Source: Fimbriimonadaceae bacterium (GTDB taxonomy: Bacteria > Armatimonadota > Fimbriimonadia > Fimbriimonadales > Fimbriimonadaceae). Taken from it: a stretch of DNA of 5,047 nucleotides. A model generated the notes under the pieces. That model was given only the letters and a program-made list of their open reading frames with translations. It made no database searches and had not been told where the DNA came from. The stretch covers positions 1-5,047 of the forward strand of contig JADZBW010000030.1 of NCBI GenBank assembly GCA_020851885.1, given 5' to 3'. How positions within the stretch are numbered: the first letter of the stretch is position 1; each line of letters starts with the position of its first letter. A program made the position numbers and the translations under genes. Below, piece by piece: positions 1 through 5,047 of the stretch.

Positions 1-1236
1 AAAGGACTCAAGCTTCCCTATACGGCGGAGAGAATCACCGCAAGGAAATTGAGTTCTCGCCCGATTCCTGGGATCCCTTCGAAGCAAGTGATTCCACCTG
101 TCAAACGGCTTTCATTGGTGGGCGAGGCAAGTCCGACCGGGACGGCAAATGTTCTTTACGCCTACAATATCGGGTCGCTTCTCAGCGCTTTGCCGACGTG
201 CTATTCCCAGACGGTCTATCTTGCGGACACAAACAACGACGACTATGGCGTCAACGGACTCGACGATCCCTCGTCTTTGGATGACCTGACGCTTCAAAAC
301 GGATCGGGATTGCCTTGGCAGAACCTCACCTTCGGTCTGGACATGTCTTCATTTGTATCGTCCTTCTATGTCGAGTGGCGTTGCTGGACGTCCTATGCAA
401 CCGGTCGCGGACACAACGTCCAGGCGTTCGACAATGAGTTTGCGTTCTTCGGCGGCCCGCTTAGTCAAAACCCTGGGGTTGGAACTTGGAAGATCACGGT
501 GGGCGTGGCGAGCGCAGGCGTTGTTGCTCCCACGGATAACATCTACGTCGCCCAGCAATTCAGGGTGCCAAACCCCCTCGGCGAAGGGGCCTTTATTACG
601 GACTTAAAGAACGTTTACAATTCTGCGGCGCCTCCTACGATCGGATCCAGCGAGAATTACTTCTGGTATGACTGGGATGATCTCAACGGCATCTATGCCG
701 AAGATGAAATCGATACGTTCGATGAAGGCACCTACGCCAATCTCTTATTCGGCCTGACAACCAGTGGCACCGTAGACAATCTGAATCCGTTTGCCTACAC
801 TATCACCACCGGCTCGTATGTCTCAGGAGAACTGATCGACACTTGGTTTAGCGACAATACTAGGCTCGTTGGCACGGCTGCTTGGAACACCCAAAGGGGC
901 GTCGATCCTTACCAGATCGTGTTCGATGGATTGGCCCAGTCAACAAGTGTTACGAGCTTGAGAATCTCCGTCGAGGGATCGGGGTCGATGGCCGGCGGAA
1001 CCATGCGTGTGTATCTCTTCAACATGTTGACCAACGCATACGACCTCGTGGACACTCAGCCTGTTTCATCGACAGATGCGCTATCTGAAGTGACGATCAC
1101 GAGCAATCCGGCCAAGTATGTCAACTCGACGACTCGCAGGATGAAGGCGAAGATTTCGGTCAGCCCACCACCCACTGGTTCGAAGAGTTGGAACTATCGA
1201 ATCGACAAACTGGGTTGGACGATCATTCGTCCCTAA
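1..1236 (+). CDS. Secreted/surface-type hypothetical protein, 5' end outside window
   Basis: The reading frame is open from base 1 to the TAA at 1234-1236, giving 411 visible residues. The first candidate start is TTG at 49, but the purine-rich AAGGA at 42-46 lies only 2 nt from it and no signal peptide follows. I therefore think the true start lies upstream of the window. The protein is rich in Gly, Ser, Thr, Asn, Asp and aromatic residues and poor in Lys and Cys, typical of an extracellular beta-sandwich protein. No catalytic motif is visible. The last ~140 residues (from about residue 268, 'ITTGSYVSG') form a distinct C-terminal domain ending 'RIDKLGWTIIRP'. It resembles a domain I associate with secreted proteins of Fimbriimonadia, an inference from memory. 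A strong terminator follows 17 nt after the stop, so this gene ends its transcript. Function unknown. Confidence 0.85.
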   Translation, partial: KGLKLPYTAERITARKLSSRPIPGIPSKQVIPPVKRLSLVGEASPTGTANVLYAYNIGSLLSALPTCYSQTVYLADTNNDDYGVNGLDDPSSLDDLTLQNGSGLPWQNLTFGLDMSSFVSSFYVEWRCWTSYATGRGHNVQAFDNEFAFFGGPLSQNPGVGTWKITVGVASAGVVAPTDNIYVAQQFRVPNPLGEGAFITDLKNVYNSAAPPTIGSSENYFWYDWDDLNGIYAEDEIDTFDEGTYANLLFGLTTSGTVDNLNPFAYTITTGSYVSGELIDTWFSDNTRLVGTAAWNTQRGVDPYQIVFDGLAQSTSVTSLRISVEGSGSMAGGTMRVYLFNMLTNAYDLVDTQPVSSTDALSEVTITSNPAKYVNSTTRRMKAKISVSPPPTGSKSWNYRIDKLGWTIIRP

Positions 1237-1253
1237 CGGGCCTTGGGAATGAG

Positions 1254-1282
1254 AGCCCTGAGCAAATTGCTCAGGGCTTTTT
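1254..1282 (+). terminator. Intrinsic terminator after the first gene
   Basis: A perfect 10-bp stem, AGCCCTGAGC (1254-1263) with GCTCAGGGCT (1269-1278), encloses the 5-nt loop AAATT. The last base of the 3' arm starts a run of five T (1278-1282). There is no matching A-run on the left, so it works in the + direction only. It separates the first gene from the RNA region downstream. Confidence 0.95.
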
Positions 1283-1294
1283 CATGTCAGACCT

Positions 1295-1419
1295 GTTTTC
1301 CACCAATCTCAGTCGTTTTCCACCAAGGAGATGGTCCAGGCATAAATTGCAGGAATTCCGCTTGGAGAGTTAGGTTCAATCTTCAAGAATTTATCCCCAA
1401 CTTTCAGTTCTTTTCCACA
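1295..1419 (+). promoter_or_regulatory. Two phased pairs of DnaA-box-like 9-mers
   Basis: Four same-strand 9-mers resemble the DnaA box TTATCCACA and its variant TTTTCCACA. They are TTTTCCACC at 1296-1304, TTTTCCACC at 1316-1324, TTATCCCCA at 1391-1399 and TTTTCCACA at 1411-1419. The first pair sits inside a 12-bp exact repeat, GTTTTCCACCAA (1295-1306 and 1315-1326). Both pairs are spaced exactly 20 bp start to start, about two helical turns. The last two sites each match TTATCCACA at 8 of 9 positions, the first two at 7 of 9. They lie just upstream of the structured-RNA region, so they could be operator sites for its promoter, whether for DnaA or another protein. No dnaA or dnaN gene is in the window. 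Function is inferred. Confidence 0.35.
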
Positions 1420-1424
1420 ATCTA

Positions 1425-1451
1425 TTGCGACTGGAGCGAAGGCGATATAAA
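1425..1451 (+). promoter_or_regulatory. Possible promoter of the structured RNA
   Basis: TTGCGA (1425-1430) is a 4/6 match to a sigma-70 -35 box. TATAAA (1446-1451) is a 5/6 match to a -10 box. The spacer is 15 bp, shorter than ideal. Transcription would begin near 1458, just before the first GAAA-capped hairpin (1460-1477). The preceding gene ends in a strong terminator, so a promoter somewhere in 1283-1460 is expected if the RNA is made. This particular assignment is weak. Confidence 0.3.
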
Positions 1452-1518
1452 GTCTTGTCGTGCCCCGAAAGGAGCGCAACAAAGCGAAAGACTTCCACCG
1501 ATGAGGGAAGGCCGAAGG

Positions 1519-1569
1519 GATCCGCAAGGCACCCAATCGAGCCGACCTCGACCTTAGGTAGTTGGACGC
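1519..1569 (+). repeat. Degenerate, shortened unit at the left of the tandem array
   Basis: GGATCCGCAAGG (1519-1530) matches the stem C region of the full units. From 1538 to 1574 the sequence aligns without gaps to the last 32 bases of a unit plus the first five of the next, with 23 of 37 identical by hand count, including TCGACC and CGCGAACT. The middle of the unit is missing. It looks like an older, decayed and internally deleted copy. Confidence 0.55.
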
Positions 1570-2083
1570 GAACTTCGAACCCGCAAGGGTTTGAAGAGTT
1601 GGTGGAGGCTTCGGCCAAGACCGACGAAACCGGATCCGCAAGGATCCAAAAGCGATGGCCAGCCATCCAATGGCCGGAAGCGAAGAAGGCCTCCGCAAGG
1701 AGATTTTCGGAGCCAAGGTCGACCGAGGCGGGCCGTTCGCGAACTCGAAGCTCGAAAGGGCTTGGAGAGTTGGTGGAGGCTTCGGCCAAGACCGACAAAA
1801 CCGGATTCGCAAGGATCCAAACTGCAATAGCCAGCCATCCAATGGCCGGAAGCGATGAAGAACTCCGCGAGGGGGGCTTTGGAGCCAAGGTCGACCGGGG
1901 CAGGCTGTTCGCAAACTCGAAGCTCGAAAGAGCTTGGAGAGTTGGTGAAGGCTTAGGCGGACACTGACACACCTGGATCCGAACGGATCCGAAAGCGATG
2001 GCCAGCCATCCAATGGCCGGAAGCGATGAAGACCTCCGCAAGGAGATATTCGGAGCCAAGGTCGACCGAGGCAGGCCGATCGC
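1570..2083 (+). repeat. Three tandem ~171-bp units (1570-1740, 1741-1912, 1913-2083)
   Basis: Three head-to-tail copies of 171, 172 and 171 bp are visible by eye. Landmarks recur once per unit: GAGTTGGTG, GGATCC-type stem, AGCCATCCAATGGCCGGAAG, CTCCGC, and GGAGCCAAGGTCGACC. The 1-bp length difference means the copies are not read in the same frame, which argues against a repeat protein. Substitutions tend to keep the hairpins. Examples: stem C C-G becomes U-G in unit 2, stem E loop GCAA becomes GCGA in unit 2, and the U-G in stem A of unit 2 becomes U-A in unit 3. Confidence 0.95.
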
Positions 2084-2135
2084 GCGGAGATCGAAAGGTC
2101 CCCGCAAAAGCGCGAAGGGTCGGCTCCGGCCGACC
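2084..2135 (+). repeat. Diverged fourth unit: stems A and B only
   Basis: After unit 3, primary similarity fades but the hairpin order continues. 2084-2105 is a GAAA-capped stem (GCGG-A-GATC with GGTC-C-CCGC) in the position of stem A. 2118-2135 is GGTCGGC-TCCG-GCCGACC in the position of stem B, keeping a UNCG loop and the GGU/ACC closing pairs. Structure kept with sequence lost suggests selection on RNA folding. Homology to the full units is inferred from order and loop type. Confidence 0.5.
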
Positions 2136-2190
2136 AGTCGCGGCAGAGTTCTCGCAAGGGAACTCGAACCGGCCCAAAAGGCCGAAGAGA

Positions 2191-2221
2191 GGGCTTCGGG
2201 CAATTTGCCCGCGGCCCTTTT
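2191..2221 (+). terminator. Intrinsic terminator of the structured RNA
   Basis: The outer stem GGGC (2191-2194) pairs with GCCC (2214-2217). A small TT/CG internal loop leads to the inner stem CGGGCA (2197-2202) with TGCCCG (2206-2211) and an ATT loop. TTTT (2218-2221) then C, T follows. The orientation agrees with the tetraloop strand, so the RNA transcript probably ends near 2222. Confidence 0.85.
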
Positions 2222-2230
2222 CTATTGCGT

Positions 2231-2246
2231 GGCAGCGAGGTCTGCC
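2231..2246 (+). other. Small hairpin between the RNA terminator and the next gene
   Basis: GGCAG (2231-2235) pairs with CTGCC (2242-2246) across a 6-nt loop. The nine-mer GGCAGCGAG at 2231-2239 recurs at 2279-2287, 48 bp on. There is no T-run, so it is not a terminator. TAGAAT at 2294-2299 could be a -10 box for the next gene, but I see no good -35 box. The role is unknown. Confidence 0.3.
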
Positions 2247-2307
2247 TAACGCTGACCACCGAATTACTCGCCAATCCGGGCAGCGAGAGCGATAGAATGG
2301 AGCTAGG

Positions 2308-2730
2308 TTGCTGGGCATTGCCAGAGGATTGGTGTGGATCGTTTGCGGCGCCGCGGTCGTGGCGGCGTTGATCATTGGATTTCGACTCTTCGACCCAAAT
2401 TCCATGACGCCTGTCCCAAATGGACGCGATGAACGTTTGACTGGCGACTGGTATGTCGAGCGCTTTGGAATACAGCGACACTACGTCTTCGAACCCAATG
2501 GCACTGGCGAAATCTGGTCGGAAGGCGTGCTTTCACGTAAGTTCACGTGGGGCACCTATGGCGACGAGTTCGTGATGAAATTCAGGGGAAATGACGTGTG
2601 GCAAGTCAACTCCTACCACTTCCAGTTGCAGCAAGGAGGGAAGGATTTGAACCTCGAAGCGGACAGGAACTCAAACGGCTTTTCGTTCAAGATGCACCGC
2701 GCGGCACCGGTTAATGCCAGGATCCCCTAA
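2308..2730 (+). CDS. Small membrane-anchored, lipocalin-like/beta-rich protein
   Basis: 140 residues from TTG at 2308, which has GGAG at 2299-2302 five nt upstream. In-frame alternatives are TTG 2329 and GTG 2332, with AGAGGA at 2323-2328 close by. Residues 8-27 (LVWIVCGAAVVAALIIGFRL) form one hydrophobic helix after a short basic start: an N-terminal anchor or uncleaved signal, placing the rest outside the membrane. From about residue 43 the pattern is a small beta domain: L-x-G-x-W, then 'YVFEPNGTGEIW', 'FTWGTYGDEFVMKF' and alternating hydrophobics to the end. This resembles small lipocalin-like or DUF5640-type domains; the family assignment is inference and no ligand can be named. Its TAA is followed at once by the GTG of the sirtuin remnant, so the two were probably cotranscribed. 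Confidence 0.75.
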   Translation: MLGIARGLVWIVCGAAVVAALIIGFRLFDPNSMTPVPNGRDERLTGDWYVERFGIQRHYVFEPNGTGEIWSEGVLSRKFTWGTYGDEFVMKFRGNDVWQVNSYHFQLQQGGKDLNLEADRNSNGFSFKMHRAAPVNARIP

Positions 2731-2896
2731 GTGATTCCCTTGGACCTGGACCTCTTGCCGCGCTTAAGGGGCAAGGTTCTGGTTTTGACGGGAGCAGGCA
2801 TTTCCGTCGCCAGTGGAATCAGCCTTTTTCGGGGCGACGGTCTGCCGCGAGGCGGCTGAAGTTGCACTGCCCAGGATTTTCAAGACACTCGATTAG
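2731..2896 (+). pseudogene. Internally deleted sirtuin (NAD-dependent protein deacylase) remnant
   Basis: GTG at 2731 directly follows the previous TAA, with AGGA at 2719-2722 as a plausible ribosome site. The frame runs 42 codons to TGA at 2857-2859 and contains LTGAGISVASGISLFRG, the Sir2 NAD-binding signature (GAGxSxxSGIxxFRG), followed by DG as in intact sirtuins. It then stops. The intact family is about 230-260 residues, with a zinc site and a catalytic His, all absent here. In another forward frame (2846-2896) the sequence reads REAAEVALPRIFKTLD then TAG, which looks like the usual sirtuin C-terminus (G-x-A-x-EVLP-x-L). The simplest reading is a cobB-type gene that lost its middle, with a frame change at about 2840-2848. 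No deacylase activity is expected. Its last bases overlap the end of the convergent kinase gene. The N-terminal identification is firm; the C-terminal one is moderate. Confidence 0.8.
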
Positions 2897-3915
2897 CCAC
2901 TTTCAAGGATGGCTCGGATGTACTCGGCTCGAAGTCGACCAGATCTGGCCTCATCGCTTGAAGCGTGCAGTTCCAGGTGCGTGAGCTGCGCATCCACGTC
3001 CCGTGGATGAAAGCCGAATCCATCGATCTCGGCCAGGGCTGCCCATCGAGCCCAGGCAAAGACCCTTAGGGAATCCGCCAACGACAAGCTTCGGGAACTC
3101 AAAGCGAAATCGCGTACCTGATGCGCTCGTTGGATGAGCAAGGGTCTTGGTATCGACGATCTAGCTTCACGCTCTTCCTTCAAGAGGTACTCCGTAGCTC
3201 CAATGAACTCAACAAGGATCCCGCTGACGATGGAAACCTGAACGAAAGCGCCGACGGCTCGGCTGCTTTCACCAAAGAGACCCCGGGCGACGATGCCCTG
3301 CGCGGCCAGCGCTTTGAGTACCGACGGAAGTCGTTTCGATTGCGCAAGCCCAATCAGATGGAACATCGCCGAGAGTCGTTGGCCTTTGCCAGTGTTATAG
3401 GGTGAGGCGGCAAGAAATCCGTACGAAGACGAGTAAGCGAACTCAAGCGAGCGGCCCATCTCCTGCAAACAACTCGTCGACAGGAGTTGGGCGGTCTGGG
3501 CGGACCATCCCGCGGTGACCGCTTGAATCCGCAAGTGGTCTTCCTCATTGACCATGACGCTCAGAGACCGCTCTTCGTTGAGCATCAATGCGCGGCCCGG
3601 CTTACTCCATTCAAAATCAGGAGAGGCCAATCGGCAGCCAATCAGATACTCGCGTTCCGCCGAAGTGATGTGCCGATGGATGCTGAATTCAAAACGGGAA
3701 TTGCGCGTTGCGTGGATGACTTCCTTGAGGACCTGCTGCAGCTCTTCCTGATTGGCGGTTTGTGGAAATCGATGACCTTGAAGGTTTCTCAGATAGCGGG
3801 AGCGTGTGCTGAGGACGACGTCGGCGTGTGGAGCATCGCGATCCAGCCATGCGGGAGTAGGCATGGACCGCAAAACCAGACGTTTCCAAGCCTCGCCGTC
3901 GGCCAATGCCCTCAT
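2893..3915 (-). CDS. mcsB: McsB-type protein arginine kinase (ATP:guanido phosphotransferase)
   Basis: 340 residues from ATG at 3915; McsB proteins are usually about 350-360. The family transfers phosphate from ATP to arginine side chains of proteins, in McsB marking them for ClpCP degradation. Visible signatures in order: STRSRYLRN (36-44), MVNEEDHLRIQ (121-131), SPYNTGKGQR (171-180) and RGLFGESS (211-218). Mapped by hand to Limulus arginine kinase, the five phosphate-binding arginines are present (R38, R40, R129, R180, R211), as are both catalytic glutamates (E125, E216). The reactive cysteine of the CPTN motif is Ser171, and the usual SN after the RGxxGE motif is SI (I229). These point to an active phosphagen-kinase fold with altered substrate handling. 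It lies 28 nt downstream of flhB on the same strand, so it is probably cotranscribed; no mcsA, ctsR or clpC is in the window. The ribosome site is weak (AAGGG about 14 nt upstream). It is cytoplasmic by family. Confidence 0.88.
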   Translation of the reverse strand: MRALADGEAWKRLVLRSMPTPAWLDRDAPHADVVLSTRSRYLRNLQGHRFPQTANQEELQQVLKEVIHATRNSRFEFSIHRHITSAEREYLIGCRLASPDFEWSKPGRALMLNEERSLSVMVNEEDHLRIQAVTAGWSAQTAQLLSTSCLQEMGRSLEFAYSSSYGFLAASPYNTGKGQRLSAMFHLIGLAQSKRLPSVLKALAAQGIVARGLFGESSRAVGAFVQVSIVSGILVEFIGATEYLLKEEREARSSIPRPLLIQRAHQVRDFALSSRSLSLADSLRVFAWARWAALAEIDGFGFHPRDVDAQLTHLELHASSDEARSGRLRAEYIRAILESG

Positions 3916-3943
3916 GGCTTGATTGTGGCACCCTTGAGTTCGG

Positions 3944-5008
3944 TTAGCGTATGCCCTTGATCGTGCGGTAGACGTAAGCCAAGACTTCGGCTACCGGTTG
4001 AAACAGCTCCTTGGGCACCGCATCGCCGATCTCGCATTTCTTGTAGAGCGCCCGGGCCAACGGTGGATTTGGAACGATCGGTACCTTGCTTTCGCTGGCA
4101 AATTCCCTGATCTTCGCCGCGAGGAAGTCCGCACCCTTGGCCACGACCACTGGCGCCGCATGCTTGTCGCGTTCATAGCTGATCGCGACCGCATAGTGGG
4201 TTGGGTTGGTGATAATGACGTCCGCCGTTTGAACGGCCTGCTTCATGCGACCACGACTGAGCTGACGCCGACGCCGATGCTGGGCCGCCTTGAGTTCAGG
4301 CGAGGTTTCGGCATCCTTCATTTCCTGCTTGAGTTCTTCTTTGGTCATCTTCAGCTGCTTGTCGACCTGCTTGCGCTGGAAGAAGTAGTCCACCGCGGCA
4401 AGGATTAGCCAAGAGATGCCGACTTTGATCGCGATCGCTCTCAGCAAACCGCCTACTGCCGCCATCGAGCCCTGGGGGGTCAGCCATGACAGGCCCATCA
4501 ACAGGTCCCAGTGATTGGATATCTCCGACCAAACGAGGTAACCGAAGAGTCCCGACTTGAGTGTTGCTTTGGCGGCATCGAAGATGGCCCTGGAACTGAG
4601 CAATCGCTTGAATCCCTCAAGTGGATTGAGCTTGGAGAACGTCGGATTGAGGGATTCGCCGCTGAGGACGAAGCCAACTTGCGCAAAATTTGAGGCGACG
4701 CCAACCGCCATGATTGTGAACACGAGCATCGCGAGGCCGGGAAGTGCGGGACCCAGCATTCTCATGCAGTGGTTGGCCATGCTCGCCATATTCAAATCAG
4801 AGGGGAGATCCCTCATGCTGGAGCTCATTCCGGACATAAATCCGGTGCCCATCGTGCCAATTGCGGCGGGGAGGACCAAGACCGCGGCCAGCAAGACCAA
4901 TGCCCCCGTCAAGTCCATGGACTTGGCGACGGTGCCCTTGCGGCGCGCATCGCGACGTCTACGAGGTGTTGCGTCCTCTGTCTTTTCCTGTCCGCCCTGT
5001 TCAGCCAA
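3944..5008 (-). CDS. flhB: Flagellar type III export gate protein FlhB
   Basis: 354 residues, the normal FlhB length. FlhB sits in the cytoplasmic membrane beside FliPQR and switches flagellar export from rod/hook to filament substrates after self-cleavage. The N-terminus carries the family pattern EKTEDATPRRRRDARRKG (8-25). Four hydrophobic segments follow at about 32-52, 86-106, 150-166 and 184-208, then the charged linker (211-259). The cytoplasmic domain has the autocleavage site NPTH (268-271), cut between N268 and P269, followed by HYAVAISY and VPNPPLARALY. Start: TTG at 5008, with GGAGG (plus-strand 5016-5020) seven nt upstream. The stop codon of the preceding gene directly abuts this TTG (TAA-TTG), implying translational coupling. 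A type III secretion homologue (SpaS/YscU) is less likely given the length and sequence, but only the surrounding genes would settle it fully. Confidence 0.96.
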   Translation of the reverse strand: MAEQGGQEKTEDATPRRRRDARRKGTVAKSMDLTGALVLLAAVLVLPAAIGTMGTGFMSGMSSSMRDLPSDLNMASMANHCMRMLGPALPGLAMLVFTIMAVGVASNFAQVGFVLSGESLNPTFSKLNPLEGFKRLLSSRAIFDAAKATLKSGLFGYLVWSEISNHWDLLMGLSWLTPQGSMAAVGGLLRAIAIKVGISWLILAAVDYFFQRKQVDKQLKMTKEELKQEMKDAETSPELKAAQHRRRRQLSRGRMKQAVQTADVIITNPTHYAVAISYERDKHAAPVVVAKGADFLAAKIREFASESKVPIVPNPPLARALYKKCEIGDAVPKELFQPVAEVLAYVYRTIKGIR

Positions 5009-5047
5009 TTAGTGGCCTCCAAAGATGTGGAGCAGGGAAGTCAGGCC
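5009..5047 (-). CDS. Last 12 codons of an upstream gene, probably fliR
   Basis: Reading the minus strand from the window edge, one frame encodes GLTSLLHIFGGH and ends in TAA (5009-5011), directly before the flhB start. The GGAGG that serves flhB lies within these codons. In many bacteria fliR immediately precedes flhB, so this is probably the FliR C-terminus. Twelve residues are too few to identify the protein itself, and a chance open frame of this length cannot be excluded. Confidence 0.5.
   Translation of the reverse strand, partial: GLTSLLHIFGGH

Larger units (their letters stand above)
1450..2223 (+). ncRNA. Large, modular structured RNA of unrecognised family
   Basis: This stretch is packed with hairpins whose loops are GNRA or UNCG when read on the + strand, which fixes the RNA sense. 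Three tandem units share one layout. Stem A with a GNRA loop (1573-1596, 1744-1767, 1916-1939) is followed by a single unpaired A. Stem B, GUUGGU with a partner six-mer and a purine internal loop, has UUCG/UUCG/UUAG loops (1598-1625, 1769-1796, 1941-1968). Stem C is GGAUCC-type with GCAA, GCAA and GAAC loops (1632-1647, 1803-1818, 1975-1990). A conserved triloop stem D is GCCAU-CCA-AUGGC (1662-1674 in unit 1). Stem E has GCAA, GCGA and GCAA loops (1691-1702, 1863-1874, 2034-2045). Further hairpins: 1460-1477 (GAAA), 1537-1551, 2084-2105 (GAAA), 2118-2135 (7 bp, UCCG), 2146-2165 (8 bp, GCAA) and 2170-2184. A terminator ends the region. Stem A differs between units (AACCC/GGGUU versus AAGCUC/GAGCUU) but still pairs. 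The ends are approximate; the 5' end could lie nearer 1330-1460. No Rfam family is recognised. Confidence 0.8.

Noticed and set aside
49..51. TTG at 49 as the true start of the first gene
   Set aside because: The frame is open to base 1, the purine-rich site is only 2 nt away, and no signal peptide follows. The start is more likely upstream of the window.
1295..1419. Replication origin (oriC)
   Set aside because: Only four approximate boxes, no clear AT-rich unwinding element, and no dnaA/dnaN or other origin-linked gene in the window. Retained only as possible regulatory sites.
1570..2083. CRISPR array
   Set aside because: The repeated landmarks are ~171 bp apart, units are similar along their whole length with no unique spacers of regular size, and no cas genes are present.
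1450..2223. RNase P RNA, tmRNA, rRNA or self-splicing intron
   Set aside because: None of the conserved core sequences I know for these was found, and the tandem modular layout fits none of them.
1309..2481. Long minus-strand open frames (up to 390 codons) across the repeat region, and several overlapping plus-strand frames up to 180 codons
   Set aside because: The units are 171, 172 and 171 bp, so successive copies are read in different frames in the same open frame. The product is low-complexity Arg/Ser/Pro/Leu. The longest overlaps the 2308 gene. The substitutions preserve hairpins instead. The open frames are a by-product of tandem repeats poor in stop codons.
3487..3960. Plus-strand open frame of 157 codons opposite the kinase gene
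   Set aside because: It lies antisense to a well-supported kinase gene with all family motifs, and its translation shows no recognisable domain.
3998..5012. Several open frames on both strands inside flhB
   Set aside because: They are shadows of flhB, whose frame carries the complete family signature including the NPTH site.

Overview
The window looks like a chromosomal piece of a flagellated, moderately GC-rich bacterium. The C-terminal domain of the first protein (end pattern 'RIDKLGWTI') resembles secreted proteins I associate with Fimbriimonadia/Armatimonadota. That placement rests on recalled pattern only and is an inference. Several genes start with TTG or GTG.

Layout. At 1-1236 (+) is the 3' part of a gene for a secreted-type beta-rich protein, closed by a strong intrinsic terminator (1254-1282). 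About 1 kb without a convincing protein gene follows (1237-2307). It first carries two pairs of DnaA-box-like 9-mers (1295-1419) and a weak promoter-like pair. Then comes a roughly 770-nt region (about 1450-2223) that reads as one large structured RNA on the + strand. The core is three tandem ~171-bp units, flanked by a degenerate partial unit on each side, and it ends in its own intrinsic terminator. Stems capped by GNRA or UNCG tetraloops recur at matching places in every unit. They keep their pairing while the stem sequence changes between units. I do not recognise the family; this is the main discovery candidate.

At 2308-2730 (+) is a small membrane-anchored beta-rich protein. Abutting its stop codon is a sirtuin remnant (2731-2896): the NAD-binding N-terminus joined out of frame to what looks like the sirtuin C-terminus, with the middle deleted.

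The right half is a minus-strand flagellar operon: the last codons of an upstream gene (probably fliR), then flhB (export-gate protein with the NPTH autocleavage site), then, 28 nt later, an McsB-type protein arginine kinase. That kinase keeps all the phosphate-binding arginines and both catalytic glutamates, but its active-site cysteine is serine. The kinase and the sirtuin remnant converge and overlap by a few bases.
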